Source: Roseomonas sp.
Lineage (GTDB): Bacteria > Pseudomonadota > Alphaproteobacteria > Acetobacterales > Acetobacteraceae
Length of the DNA stretch: 64,000 nucleotides
Direction: 5' to 3'
NCBI GenBank assembly: GCA_020249925.1
Contig: JADCER010000012.1
Location: forward strand, 248,001 to 312,000
Position numbers and translations under genes: made by a program
Part shown: in pieces, positions 1 through 8,718 of the stretch
Position numbering within the stretch: the first letter of the stretch is position 1
How the letters are laid out: the number at the start of each line of letters is the position of its first letter
Notes under the pieces: model-generated
Seen by the model: the letters and a program-made list of their open reading frames with translations, nothing else
The model's database searches: none
What the model was told of the DNA's origin: nothing

Positions 1-210
1 CCAAAGATCAGGCACATCAAACCGGCGGGAGGCATCGCGAATCCAGGGCCCCCAAGGGTCGCCGGGCGGTCCGGGCGGTGAAGTGCTGTCAGGACGGTTA
101 TAGAAGGGCCCATTCGCGTGGCGCCCGGTGCCATCCGCGCAAGCCGAAAGCACTGCCAGCAGCAGGCCTAAAACCAAAAACCGAGCATAGCCCAGTCGAA
201 ACCCGTGCAT
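1..210 (-). CDS. Lytic murein transglycosylase lipoprotein (5' part only)
   Basis: Only the first 70 codons are in the window; the reading frame runs open off the left edge. Residues 9-23 are hydrophobic and end in the lipobox LSAC, so Cys24 should be lipidated after signal peptidase II cleavage. A Pro/Gly-rich linker (about 38-51) follows, then residues 53-67 (WGPWIRDASRRFDVP), which match the entry helix of SLT-type transglycosylase domains that cleave peptidoglycan in the periplasm. The catalytic Glu would lie beyond the edge, so the family call rests on this short segment. Start: ATG at 208-210, directly preceded by a G-rich TGAGGGG. No partner gene is visible upstream. Confidence 0.7.
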   Translation of the reverse strand, partial: MHGFRLGYARFLVLGLLLAVLSACADGTGRHANGPFYNRPDSTSPPGPPGDPWGPWIRDASRRFDVPDLW

Positions 211-533
211 CCCCTCAATACTCCATCGGGTCTGGGATTTGCGCCCCGAAACGGTCCCCCAAGAGCCCGACCAATGCCCCCGCATCGGCCCGGCCCAAAC
301 CGTCCCGCTGACCATGCCCCTGGTGGTTGAAACATCCAGAAACATCGTCGCGGCATCTCGGCCTAGGCTATTTGGACAGGGCAGGTCAAGCGTTACCCAT
401 AGCCCACAGCATGTGGGGTATTTGCCACGGCAATCATGACAAGATTTAGGCAAAATACCGACAGAATCAGATTGTAAATCAAAGCTTTCCCTTCCGAAGC
501 TCAGGGACTACGCGCAGAACCGTCACCGATCGG
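211..533. other. Non-coding intergenic stretch
   Basis: No convincing gene lies between the transglycosylase start and the end of the DsrE-family gene. Open frames here lack coding character and ribosome binding sites. Positions about 430-500 are distinctly more A/T-rich than the surroundings, which would suit a promoter for the leftward transglycosylase gene, but I could not place a convincing -35/-10 pair. A 10-base palindrome ACCGATCGGT sits at 525-534, touching the DsrE stop codon. Confidence 0.5.
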
Positions 534-917
534 TCACAGGCTGACGATCTGGCCCGACCCCACAGCCACCAGAAAACTCGCCACCCCGGCCCGTTCCACC
601 CCAGGGGCAAGGGGGGCGGCGCCCAAATCCTCGGCCTTCAGCCCGGCTTCACAGACCAGGCGCTGCACGCCAAGGGCAGTGATGGCGGAAAGCAAAGTGC
701 CAATCCCGGCTACGCCGCGCGCCGCGAGCTGCGCCTCGCGCGGGTCCTGCAATAACGGGCAATCGGCCAAAAGCAGCCGGCAGCCGCCATTGGTGGCGAA
801 AAGCACCACATCGCGGCCAAGCGCGGCCGCGCCGCTCGCCATCACCAGGGCGTAATGGGCGCGTTCATGCCCGCCATCCAGCAGCAAAATCCCAAGCGGG
901 GGGCGCTTTTCACTCAT
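534..917 (-). CDS. DsrE/DsrF-family sulfur relay-like protein
   Basis: A 127-residue soluble protein with the alternating beta/alpha layout of the DsrE/TusD superfamily: beta strand at 8-13, helix 20-33, strand 36-41 and the loop NGGC with Cys46, followed by Cys53 and Cys89 (VCEAGL). Members carry persulfide sulfur or act as small redox proteins in the cytoplasm. Its ATG overlaps the stop of the MoeB gene (ATGA at 914-917), so the two are translationally coupled and probably act together in sulfur transfer. Which Cys carries the persulfide cannot be decided here. Family assignment is fairly secure; the substrate is unknown. Confidence 0.75.
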   Translation of the reverse strand: MSEKRPPLGILLLDGGHERAHYALVMASGAAALGRDVVLFATNGGCRLLLADCPLLQDPREAQLAARGVAGIGTLLSAITALGVQRLVCEAGLKAEDLGAAPLAPGVERAGVASFLVAVGSGQIVSL

Positions 918-1735
918 GCCCGGCAGGCCGGCGCGGCCGCGTTTTCATGGGCGGAGAGATCACGGATGGAAGCTTCCGGACCGCATAGCGCACAGGCCGG
1001 GTCGCGCTTCAGCCGTACGGTACGAAACCGCGCATCAAGCGCATCCCAAAGCAACAACTTGCCGATCAGCGGATCACCAATGCCTAGGATCAGCTTCAAC
1101 ACCTCGGTCGCTTGCAGCGTGCCCATCACCCCTGTCACGGCGCCAAGCACGCCGGCTTCGGAACAGGTTGGCACCAGGCCGGGCGGTGGCGGTTCCGGGT
1201 GCAGGCAACGATGGCAGGGGTTGGTGCCATCATGGCCATGAAACACCGAAAGCTGGCCTTCAAAGCGCAGCACCGCCGCACTCACCAGGGGCTTGCCGAG
1301 CAAATGGCAGGCATCGCCCAGCAGAAAGCGTGTTTCGAAATTATCCGTCCCGTCGCAGATCACATCATAATGGGGGATCAAGTCGCGTGCCGCCGCCGCA
1401 TCCATCCGCCGCGCATGGATATCCACCGCCACTTCCGGGTTCAGCGCCTTGAGAGTTTCCGCGACACTCGCCGCCTTATTCTCCCCAATGCGCGCGGAGG
1501 TATGCGCGATCTGGCGCTGCAGATTGGAAAGCTCCAACGCGTCATGATCCACCAGCCCGAGCGTCCCGACCCCCGCCGCGGCGAGATAAAGCGCCAATGG
1601 CGATCCCAAGCCCCCCGCGCCCACGATCAGCACGCGCGCGGCGCGGAGCTTGGCCTGGCCGATCGCGCCCACTTCGCGGAGCAGGATATGGCGGGAATAG
1701 CGCTGCAATTCCGCACGGGAGAAGGAAAGCGACAT
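914..1735 (-). CDS. moeB: MoeB/ThiF/HesA-family adenylyltransferase
   Basis: E1-like enzyme, 273 residues from the chosen start. It activates the C-terminal Gly-Gly of a ubiquitin-fold sulfur carrier (MoaD or ThiS type) by adenylation. Visible features: opening helix typical of the family (RYSRHILL), nucleotide loop GAGGLGS at 39-45, the DGTDNFETR segment at about 128-136, zinc ligands Cys174/Cys177 and Cys248/Cys251, and Cys191 in PTCSEAG at the position of the catalytic Cys. There is no C-terminal rhodanese domain, so it is MoeB/ThiF rather than MoeZ/MOCS3 type. No carrier protein gene is adjacent; the coupled DsrE protein is the only local partner. In-frame ATGs at 1744 and 1771 are alternatives; 1735 fits the usual family N-terminus. 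Confidence 0.85.
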   Translation of the reverse strand: MSLSFSRAELQRYSRHILLREVGAIGQAKLRAARVLIVGAGGLGSPLALYLAAAGVGTLGLVDHDALELSNLQRQIAHTSARIGENKAASVAETLKALNPEVAVDIHARRMDAAAARDLIPHYDVICDGTDNFETRFLLGDACHLLGKPLVSAAVLRFEGQLSVFHGHDGTNPCHRCLHPEPPPPGLVPTCSEAGVLGAVTGVMGTLQATEVLKLILGIGDPLIGKLLLWDALDARFRTVRLKRDPACALCGPEASIRDLSAHENAAAPACRA

Positions 1736-1815
1736 CCGCGACATATGGCCGCGATGCCCCGGCGCGCGCAAGCTTTCCGCTTGCGATAGCGCAGCGCTTG
1801 GCGCCTTATGGCGCC

Positions 1816-3075
1816 ATGGGCACCGAGGAGCTGATCCATCGCCTGGCCGCCGCGCTTGCCATTGGTTTGCTGGTGGGCACGGAACGGCATTGGCGCGAAA
1901 GGCAGGAAGCGCCGGGCAGGCGCACCGCCGGCGTGCGTACTTTTGCGCTGACCGGGCTTTTTGGCGGCGTCATGGCGGTTCTGGCCGCAGCCCTTGGGCA
2001 AGCGGGGGGCGCGCTGCTGCTGGGCTTTGGCCTAGTGGCGCTGCTCGCCGCGCAATTGCCCTTCGCGCTGCGGGAAGCGGAGGCTGAGAACAAGGTCTCC
2101 GCCACCAGCCTGGTAGCTGCCCTTGGCACCTATAGCCTTGGCGCGCTCGCGGTGCTGGGTGATATGGCCGTGGCTGGCGCGGCGGCTGTTGCCATGACCG
2201 CCATCCTGGCCTCGCGTGAGAGCCTGCATGGGCTGATGAAGCGCATCACCTGGGCCGAGTTGCGCTCCGCGCTCATGCTGCTGTCCATGACCTTGCTGGT
2301 CATGCCGCTGATCCCCGATGAGCCGATTGCCCTGCTGGGCGGGCTGAACCCGGCCAAGATTTGGCGCTTTGCCATTCTGCTCGCGGCGATTTCCTACCTG
2401 GGTTACCTCGCGGTCAGGCTGCTGGGGCCGGAACGGGGCCTGCTGTTCAGCGGCGCGGCGGGGGGCTTGGTGTCTTCCACGGCTGTGACGCTTGCCAATG
2501 CGCGCGCGGCTGCGGCGGGGGGCGCCGCTTTGGCGCTGGCGGCTGGGGCGCTCATGGCGGGCGCGGTTTCCTGCCTGCGCACCATCGGCATTGTGGCCTT
2601 CATCGCGCCCGCCGTTGCGGCGCATCTGTTCGCCCCCTTGGGTGTCGCGGCGCTTGGCATGGCCTTGGCCGGTTTTGTCCTGGCGCGGCGCACGGGGGCG
2701 GATGGCGCTGCGGCCAGCATGCCTGACAATCCCTTCGAACTCAGTGCGGTGTTGAAAATCGCCCTGCTGCTCGCCGCCGTGGTGCTGATTTCCAAATTGG
2801 CCGCCGAGCGGCTGGGGCCCGAGGCCGTTCTGGCGGTCGCCGCCATTACCGGCTTGGCCGATGTGGATGCGGTGGCGCTTTCCGTGCCGCTGCTGGCGCC
2901 GGGGACGATCAGCCTGGCCTTCGCTGCCCAGGCGGTGCTGATGGCGGTTGCGGTCAATATCTGCGCCAAAGCTGGCTATGCCCTGGCCTTGGGTGGCGGG
3001 CGCTATGGCATGGCCTATGCCGGGCTTTCCCTGGCGGCCGGCGCTTTGGGGGCGCTTTTCGTTTTATTTGGCTGA
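1816..3075 (+). CDS. MgtC/SapB and DUF4010 integral membrane protein
   Basis: A 419-residue, very hydrophobic protein with roughly a dozen predicted membrane helices in two halves. The N-terminal part (about 1-130) has the MgtC/SapB pattern, including the GLLVGTERHWRER motif near residue 20 and GVRTFALTGLFGG at about 40. The C-terminal part matches DUF4010, with a repeated Gly/Ala-rich helix pattern and LADVDAVALS near residue 355. Function is not known for this family; a role in ion homeostasis has been suggested for MgtC relatives only. Start ATG 1816 was preferred because the longer frame upstream is Arg-rich, non-hydrophobic and overlaps the divergent moeB. Confidence 0.75.
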   Translation: MGTEELIHRLAAALAIGLLVGTERHWRERQEAPGRRTAGVRTFALTGLFGGVMAVLAAALGQAGGALLLGFGLVALLAAQLPFALREAEAENKVSATSLVAALGTYSLGALAVLGDMAVAGAAAVAMTAILASRESLHGLMKRITWAELRSALMLLSMTLLVMPLIPDEPIALLGGLNPAKIWRFAILLAAISYLGYLAVRLLGPERGLLFSGAAGGLVSSTAVTLANARAAAAGGAALALAAGALMAGAVSCLRTIGIVAFIAPAVAAHLFAPLGVAALGMALAGFVLARRTGADGAAASMPDNPFELSAVLKIALLLAAVVLISKLAAERLGPEAVLAVAAITGLADVDAVALSVPLLAPGTISLAFAAQAVLMAVAVNICAKAGYALALGGGRYGMAYAGLSLAAGALGALFVLFG

Positions 3076-3199
3076 AGTCAACCCCTTGCCGCCCGCGCGC
3101 GCTGGCGCCACCCTGCAAGCGATTGCAGGAGGAAGACGCGATGCCCGCCGAAGGCGGCCCCTTGAGTGCCGGAAAAACTACAGCCGATTTTGCTGCGCT

Positions 3200-3303
3200 G
3201 GAGCATTTTCAAGCCAAGTGGACTCACTTGGCGACTCGGAAAATGCGACCAAACAAAACCTTAGAGCATGGGTGTTGAGCGAATGCGAAGCACACATGCT
3301 CTA
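3200..3303. repeat. Small interspersed stem-loop element
   Basis: Two nested and one adjacent perfect inverted repeats lie here. Outer stem GCATTTTC (3203-3210) with GAAAATGC (3239-3246); inner stem GCCAAGTG (3213-3220) with CACTTGGC (3225-3232) around a 4-base loop; then TAGAGCATG (3262-3270) with CATGCTCTA (3295-3303). The word GAGCATTTTC plus a stem ending GGAAAATGCG followed by AAACAAAA resembles an intergenic palindromic repeat family that recurs in alphaproteobacterial genomes. No second copy is in this window, so the repeat status is by recollection of the motif and not shown here. Confidence 0.55.
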
Positions 3304-3309
3304 GATGCG

Positions 3310-5385
3310 ATGATTCGCCCGCGTTCCGTTGCCGTGATTGGTGCTTCCGATGACGGCACCCGCATTGGTGGGCGGCCTATTGCCTATATGCAAAGCCAGG
3401 GTTTTCAGGGCCGGCTTTTGCCGGTGAACCCGAATCGTCCAACGGTGCAGGGCCTGCCGGCCTTTGCTTCCGTCGCCGCTTTGCCCGAAGTGCCGGACGC
3501 CGCGATCATCGCCGTGCCAGGCGAAGCCGCGATCCAGGCCATGGATGATCTGGGCGCGCGCGGCTGCAAATCCGCGATTGTCTTCACCGCCGGCTTCGCT
3601 GAGGTGGATGAGGCTGGCGCCGCCATGCAGGAAAGGCTGGTCGCTGCCGCACGCCGCCATGGCATGCGCATGTTGGGGCCGAATTGCCTTGGCCTGTTCA
3701 ATGCTGCGATCGGTTTTTATCCGATCTTCTCGCTTTCCTTCGAACAGGGCTGGCCCATTCGCGGCAATATCGGCATTGCCTCCCAGTCCGGCGCCTATGG
3801 CACGCATGTGTTTGCGGTGGCGCGTCAGCGCGGCCTTGGCACCACGGTTTGCGTCACCACCGGCAATGAAGCCGATGTCTCCTTGGGTGAGGCGATTGGT
3901 TGGATGGCGCAGGCGCCGGAAGTGGAAGTGATCTGCGCCTATGCCGAGGGTATTCGCGAAAGTGCCGGCTTTGTCGCCGCCCTTGATCTGGCGCGGCGCA
4001 ACCGCAAACCCGTGATCATGATGAAGGTCGGCGCCAGCGCGCTGGGTGGTGCGGCGGCGAAATCCCACACCGCTTCCATCGCGGGTGATGATGCTGTGAC
4101 GCAGGCCGTGCTGGATGAATTTGGCGTTTTGCGCGCACGCACCACGGAAGAAATGCTCGATATTGCCTATGCGGCATCACGGCGCACTTATCCGGCCAAT
4201 AATTCCCTTGGTGTGCTGACGGTCAGTGGCGGTGCTGGCGTGCTGATTTCCGATGCATCGGAAGCGGTGGGCCTGCCCATGCCGGAAATGCCGCAGGCGT
4301 CGCAGGAAAAGCTGCGCGGCCTGATTAGCTTCTGCGCCCCGCGCAACCCGGTGGATTGCACCGCGCAAGCGGTGAACCAGACCGAGCTGTTTGGCGATTT
4401 CCTGGAAGCGACGGCAGGTGATGGCGGCTATCCATCCGTTCTGGTGTTCTTGACGCAGACGGGGGGCTCAACCTCCATGGCGCCGAAGCTCAGGCCCTTC
4501 ATGCGGGACGCCATCGCCAAACGGCGGGATCGGCTTTGGGTTCTTTCGGCGATTTGTTCGCGCGAGAAGGTGCGCGAATATGAAGAAGACGGCTTCCTTG
4601 TTTTTGAGGACCCAACGCGCGCGGTGAATGCCATTGCCGCCATGGGCCGCTTCGGCGCTTATTTCGCGCGGCAGGAAGCGGGCGCGGCGGGTGCGCTGCC
4701 AAGTGTTTCACTACCTGCACAAACTCCAACAGAAGCCGAAGCCAAGCGCCTTTTGGCCGAAGCGGGCGTGCCTGCGGTGCCAGAACAGGCGTGTGCTGAT
4801 GTTGAAGATGCGGTGCGCGCGGCGGATGCCATAGGCTATCCGGTGGTGGCAAAAATCCTCTCGCCCGATATCCTGCACAAGAGCGAAATCGGTGGCGTGA
4901 TTTTGAATATCGCGGATGCTGCCGCGGTGCGTGAAGCGCATGCCACTTTGCTCGCCCGCGCCGCGCAACACGCGCCCAAGGCACGCATCGAAGGTGTGCT
5001 GATTGCCAAGCAAATCACCGGCGGCGTTGAAATGGCGCTTGGTGTGCTGCGCGATCCTGTCTTCGGTCCTGTGGCCATGGTCGGGCTGGGGGGTGTGTTC
5101 ATCGAAATCCTGAAGGATGTTGCCTTCCGTCGCTGCCCCTTTGATCCTGCGCAGGCAGAAGCGCTGATTCGTTCGCTTAAGGGCTTTCCTTTGCTGGATG
5201 GCGCGCGTGGCAAGCCGAAAGCGGATGTGAAGGCGCTTGCGGAATCACTTGCTGCGCTATCGCGTTTCGCCGTGGCGGCCGGGCCGCGTTTGGCATCGGT
5301 TGACGTGAACCCCATGCTGGTGCTGCCGGCAGGGCAGGGCGCCTTTGCCGCGGATGCGGTGATTGAAATTGAGGAAGGGCATTGA
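3310..5385 (+). CDS. NDP-forming acyl-CoA synthetase (acetate-CoA ligase family)
   Basis: A 691-residue cytoplasmic fusion of the succinyl-CoA synthetase superfamily. Domain order: CoA-binding Rossmann domain (1-125, starting RPRSVAVIGAS), two ligase-CoA domains (about 140-440) with the phospho-accepting His253 in KSHTAS, and a C-terminal ATP-grasp domain (about 470-691; YPVVAKILSPDILHKS near 515). It makes an acyl-CoA from a carboxylate, CoA and ATP, giving ADP. Substrate unknown. It leads the catabolic run that follows. A longer reading from ATG 3268 would begin inside the palindromic element, so ATG 3310 is preferred; no strong ribosome site is visible for either. Confidence 0.88.
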   Translation: MIRPRSVAVIGASDDGTRIGGRPIAYMQSQGFQGRLLPVNPNRPTVQGLPAFASVAALPEVPDAAIIAVPGEAAIQAMDDLGARGCKSAIVFTAGFAEVDEAGAAMQERLVAAARRHGMRMLGPNCLGLFNAAIGFYPIFSLSFEQGWPIRGNIGIASQSGAYGTHVFAVARQRGLGTTVCVTTGNEADVSLGEAIGWMAQAPEVEVICAYAEGIRESAGFVAALDLARRNRKPVIMMKVGASALGGAAAKSHTASIAGDDAVTQAVLDEFGVLRARTTEEMLDIAYAASRRTYPANNSLGVLTVSGGAGVLISDASEAVGLPMPEMPQASQEKLRGLISFCAPRNPVDCTAQAVNQTELFGDFLEATAGDGGYPSVLVFLTQTGGSTSMAPKLRPFMRDAIAKRRDRLWVLSAICSREKVREYEEDGFLVFEDPTRAVNAIAAMGRFGAYFARQEAGAAGALPSVSLPAQTPTEAEAKRLLAEAGVPAVPEQACADVEDAVRAADAIGYPVVAKILSPDILHKSEIGGVILNIADAAAVREAHATLLARAAQHAPKARIEGVLIAKQITGGVEMALGVLRDPVFGPVAMVGLGGVFIEILKDVAFRRCPFDPAQAEALIRSLKGFPLLDGARGKPKADVKALAESLAALSRFAVAAGPRLASVDVNPMLVLPAGQGAFAADAVIEIEEGH

Positions 5386-5386
5386 A

Positions 5387-6244
5387 ATGCCGATCATTTA
5401 CGAAAAGCTGCTGAACTACCCCATCCCCGAAATGCGCCAGCATCTGCGCTGGCAGGATGTGGCGATGTATAATTTCTCTGTCGGGCTCGGCCAGGACCCT
5501 ATGGATGAACAGCAGCTCGATTTCCTCTATGAGCCACGCTTGAAAGTCATGCCCTCCATGCCCGTCGTGCTGGGGGCGCCGGGGTTTTGGTCACGCAATC
5601 CCGATACCGGCATGGATTGGGTGAAGATTGTCCATGGCGAACAGGGTTTGATTCTGCATAAGAAGCTGCCGACAGAAGGCGAGATCATCGGGCGTTCGCG
5701 CGTGACGGGCCTGGTGGATCGCGGTGAGGGCAAGGGCGCGCTCATGTATTCCGAACGCCAGGTGATTGATGCGAAGACGGGCGATTTGCTCGCCACACTC
5801 ACCAGCACATCCTTTCTGCGCGGTGATGGCGGCTTTGGCGGGCCGAGCGGGCCGGTGAAGCAGCCGCATCCGGAACCGGACCGCGCGCCTGATGTCTCGC
5901 TTGATCTGGCAACGCGGCCGGAACAGGCGCTGATCTATCGCCTGAATACGGATTTGAACCCGCTGCATATAGACCCGAAAATTGCCGCAGCCGCCGGCTT
6001 TCCGCGCCCCATCCTGCATGGGCTTTGCACCTTTGGCACGGTCTGCCATGCGCTGCTGAAAACACTCTGCAATTACGACACATCGCGCTTCGGCAAGATG
6101 GATTTGCGCTTTTCTTCGCCGGTTTATCCTGGCGAGACGATCCGCACTGAGATTTGGCACGAAGCAGGTGGTGCTGCCTTCCGCGCGCGGGTGGTGGAAC
6201 GCGACAAGGTTGTGGTCAGCAATGGCTTGTTTCGTTTTGCCTGA
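5387..6244 (+). CDS. MaoC-like enoyl-CoA hydratase (hydratase 2 type)
   Basis: A 285-residue double hot-dog protein. The second hot-dog carries the hydratase 2 signature YRLNTDLNPLHIDP with Asp189 and His194 as the expected catalytic pair, followed by GFPRPILHGLCTFG, closely resembling the hydratase domain of peroxisomal multifunctional enzyme 2 and bacterial (R)-specific enoyl-CoA hydratases. It should hydrate a trans-2-enoyl-CoA to the (R)-3-hydroxyacyl-CoA. ATG 5387 lies one base beyond the synthetase stop, with GAGGAAGG at 5371-5378 as ribosome site, so the two are tightly coupled. The N-terminal half is the usual degenerate, non-catalytic hot-dog. Confidence 0.85.
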   Translation: MPIIYEKLLNYPIPEMRQHLRWQDVAMYNFSVGLGQDPMDEQQLDFLYEPRLKVMPSMPVVLGAPGFWSRNPDTGMDWVKIVHGEQGLILHKKLPTEGEIIGRSRVTGLVDRGEGKGALMYSERQVIDAKTGDLLATLTSTSFLRGDGGFGGPSGPVKQPHPEPDRAPDVSLDLATRPEQALIYRLNTDLNPLHIDPKIAAAAGFPRPILHGLCTFGTVCHALLKTLCNYDTSRFGKMDLRFSSPVYPGETIRTEIWHEAGGAAFRARVVERDKVVVSNGLFRFA

Positions 6245-6264
6245 ATGATGATGGGAAAAGACGC

Positions 6265-6945
6265 ATGATCAACAAGATCGTTCAATCCATGGCGGACGCC
6301 ATGGCCGGTATCAAGGATGGATCAACCGTGCTGATCGGCGGTTTCGGTGCTGTCGGCCAGCCTGACCAATTGATTGAAGGGCTGATCGAACAGGGCGCGA
6401 CCGACCTGACTTGCGTGGCCAATAACGCCGGCACCGGGCGCGTGGGCCTCGCGCGGCTCATGGAATTGGGGCGCGTGCGCAAGATTATCTGTTCCTTTCC
6501 GCGCTCCGCCGGTTCGGTGGTGTTTGAAGAGCTTTATCGCCAAGGCAAGATCGAGCTTGAGATTGTGCCCCAAGGCACCATGGCCGAACGCATGCGCGCC
6601 GCTGGCGCTGGTGTGCCAGCTTTTTTCACCGCGACATCGGTTGGCACCATCCTCGCCAATGGCAAGGAACAGCGTGAATTCAATGGCCGCAACTACGTTA
6701 TGGAACATGCGCTGAAGGCTGATGTGGCGCTGGTGGAAGCCTGGGAAGGGGATCGTTGGGGTAACCTCACTTATCGTTCCAGCGGGCGGAACTTCAACCC
6801 AGTGATGGCCATGGCGGCCGATATGACCATCGCGCAGGTGAGCCACATCCGCGAATTGGGTGAGATTGTGCCGGAAAATGTGCATACGCCCGGCATTTTC
6901 GTGAAGCGCGTATTGCATGTTGACCGCGGCCCGGCATGGGCATGA
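6265..6945 (+). CDS. CoA-transferase subunit A
   Basis: 226-residue alpha subunit of a family I (3-oxoacid type) CoA-transferase. The N-terminus shows DGSTVLIGGFGAVGQP (about 17-32), the oxyanion/glycine-rich segment of the SCOT/PcaI/AtoD family, and the body carries LEIVPQGTMAERMRAAGAG near 100-118, where the acyl-CoA binds. It pairs with the next gene. Length agrees with separate-subunit bacterial enzymes. The size and motifs resemble succinyl-CoA:3-oxoacid transferases, but the true acid cannot be read from sequence. Start ATG 6265 follows GATGGGAAAAG. It sits 20 bases after the hydratase stop. Confidence 0.87.
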   Translation: MINKIVQSMADAMAGIKDGSTVLIGGFGAVGQPDQLIEGLIEQGATDLTCVANNAGTGRVGLARLMELGRVRKIICSFPRSAGSVVFEELYRQGKIELEIVPQGTMAERMRAAGAGVPAFFTATSVGTILANGKEQREFNGRNYVMEHALKADVALVEAWEGDRWGNLTYRSSGRNFNPVMAMAADMTIAQVSHIRELGEIVPENVHTPGIFVKRVLHVDRGPAWA

Positions 6946-6972
6946 GCAGGCAGGAAAGAAGGGGATCAGACC

Positions 6973-7614
6973 ATGAATGGCTTTGACCGTAAGCAAATGG
7001 CCGCCCGTGTCGCTGAAGACATTCCGGAAGGCTGGTTCGTCAATCTCGGCATCGGTATTCCGACCATGATCGCGAATTACGTGCCGCTGGATCGCGAAGT
7101 GATTCTGCATTCGGAAAACGGCATTCTGGGCATGGGTCCAGCGCCTGCACCCGATAAGGTGGACCCTTGGCTGGTGAATGCCGGCAAGCAGGCGGTCACG
7201 CTGCGCCCTGGTGGTTCTTATTTCCACCACGCCGATAGCTTCGCCATGATCCGGGGCGGGCATATTGATCTTTGCGTGCTGGGCGCTTTTGAAGTGGCCG
7301 CGAATGGCGATATCGCCAATTGGGCGACCAGCGAGAATGACTCAGCGCCCGCTGTGGGTGGTGCCATGGATCTCGGCGCCGGCGCCAAGCGGCTTTGGGT
7401 GGTGATGGAACACACCACCAAGGATGGCGGACACAAGATTGTGGAACGCTGCACCTATCCGCTGACCACACCGGGTGCGGTCAGCCGCGTCTATACCAAT
7501 CTTGGTGTGCTGGATGTAGTGCAGGGCAAGGGTTTTGTTGTGCGCGATTTGGCGCCCGGTGTGACCTTTGACCAAATCCAGGCCGCCAGCGGCGCCAAGC
7601 TGCACACGAATTAA
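6973..7614 (+). CDS. CoA-transferase subunit B
   Basis: 213-residue beta subunit of the family I CoA-transferase begun by the previous gene. The sequence VNLGIGIPT (23-31) and the active-site segment HSENGILGMGP place the catalytic glutamate at Glu48, which would form the glutamyl-CoA thioester. The two subunits together move CoA from a donor such as succinyl-CoA to an organic acid. Only 27 bases separate the genes, with AGGAAAGAAGG upstream of the ATG. With the NDP-forming synthetase this gives the cluster two separate routes to an acyl-CoA. Confidence 0.88.
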   Translation: MNGFDRKQMAARVAEDIPEGWFVNLGIGIPTMIANYVPLDREVILHSENGILGMGPAPAPDKVDPWLVNAGKQAVTLRPGGSYFHHADSFAMIRGGHIDLCVLGAFEVAANGDIANWATSENDSAPAVGGAMDLGAGAKRLWVVMEHTTKDGGHKIVERCTYPLTTPGAVSRVYTNLGVLDVVQGKGFVVRDLAPGVTFDQIQAASGAKLHTN

Positions 7615-7647
7615 AAAGGCGCCCCTGCGGGCAATAAGGAAACGGGC

Positions 7648-8718
7648 ATGAGTGAGGTTTTGGAAGAACGCGCGGAATCTATCCGCATGATCCGCGACAG
7701 CGCGGGCGCGGTGGCGCCGCGTGGCGGTGACAGTAAGCGCGTGCGCGGGCTTCGCTTTGTCGCACCTGGGTTTGACAAGCGCGTCTTTGCCCAGATGGGT
7801 GAATTCGGCTGGATTGGCTTGGCGGTGGCTGAGGCTGCCGGCGGCGCTGGGCTTGGCATGAGTGAGGCGATTGCGCTGACGGAAGAACTCGCCGGTGGCT
7901 TGGCGCCGGAACCGCTGATCCCGGCCATGCTTTCGGCGCGTTTGCTGGCGGGCGCTGATGATCAATCGCTGCTCGGTCCTTTGCTCGCGGGCCAGCAAGT
8001 GGTGCTGACAGCGTGGCAGGAACGCGCCGATACGCTGGCCGCGCCTGGTAATGCCGATGCGCCGCGCGTCTTCATTCCGCAAGCGGGTGGGGCCGATGTG
8101 TTTCTTGTGCCGGTGCGTGAAGGTGCAGGCCTCGCGCTTTACGCCGTGCCGGCGGCGGGTGCTGATGTTGCTTTGGAAAAAACCATGGATGGCGGGTATT
8201 TTGGCACGCTCCGCGCCAATCCTGCGAAGGGGCAACGCATCGCTTCTGATATCAGCGCTGTTTTGGATGACGCCTTGGATGAGGCCGCGCTGATGACAGC
8301 CGGTGCCATGGTCGGGCTGATGGAACGCGCCTTTGACATGACGCTTTCCTATCTGAAAACCCGCCAGCAATTCGGCCGTATCATCGGCACCTTCCAATCC
8401 TTGCAGCATCGCGCGGCGGATTTGAAAATCCATCTCTCGCTCACGCGTGCGGCCGTGGAGGCAGCGGCAGCGGCCTTGGATGGCGGCGCGGCAGGTGATG
8501 CGCGCAAGGCTGCAGTTTCCAAGGCCAAGGCGCGCGCGGGTGAAAGCGGGTTGATGGTGCTCCGCCAATGCATCCAGCTCCATGGCGGCATAGGCTATAC
8601 GGATGAATATGATGTCGGGCTTTATCTCCGCCGCGGCATGGTGATTGCCAATCAATTCGGCTCCGCCGCTTTGCATCGCCGCCGCTTCATGGCGCTGGCG
8701 CCGGAGGATGCGGAATGA
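7648..8718 (+). CDS. Acyl-CoA dehydrogenase-like subunit without C-terminal catalytic Glu
   Basis: 356-residue acyl-CoA dehydrogenase, somewhat shorter than the usual 380. N-terminal helical domain (1-105; FGWIGLAVAEAAGGAG), a shortened, diverged middle beta domain (about 110-200) lacking the clear FAD-contact motifs, and a C-terminal helical domain with TRQQFGRIIGTFQSLQHRAAD (about 234-254) and LHGGIGYTDEYDVGLYLRR (about 310-328). The usual catalytic glutamate of short/medium-chain enzymes is not found where the downstream paralogue has it. This is the pattern of one partner in alpha2-beta2 dehydrogenases. It overlaps the next gene by ATGA. Confidence 0.82.
   Translation: MSEVLEERAESIRMIRDSAGAVAPRGGDSKRVRGLRFVAPGFDKRVFAQMGEFGWIGLAVAEAAGGAGLGMSEAIALTEELAGGLAPEPLIPAMLSARLLAGADDQSLLGPLLAGQQVVLTAWQERADTLAAPGNADAPRVFIPQAGGADVFLVPVREGAGLALYAVPAAGADVALEKTMDGGYFGTLRANPAKGQRIASDISAVLDDALDEAALMTAGAMVGLMERAFDMTLSYLKTRQQFGRIIGTFQSLQHRAADLKIHLSLTRAAVEAAAAALDGGAAGDARKAAVSKAKARAGESGLMVLRQCIQLHGGIGYTDEYDVGLYLRRGMVIANQFGSAALHRRRFMALAPEDAE

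Noticed and set aside
1112-1789. Open frame of 225 codons on the plus strand
   Set aside because: Antisense to moeB, which has complete catalytic and zinc motifs.
7342-8676. Open frame of 444 codons on the minus strand
   Set aside because: Shadow of CoA-transferase B and the first acyl-CoA dehydrogenase, both with clear motifs on the other strand.
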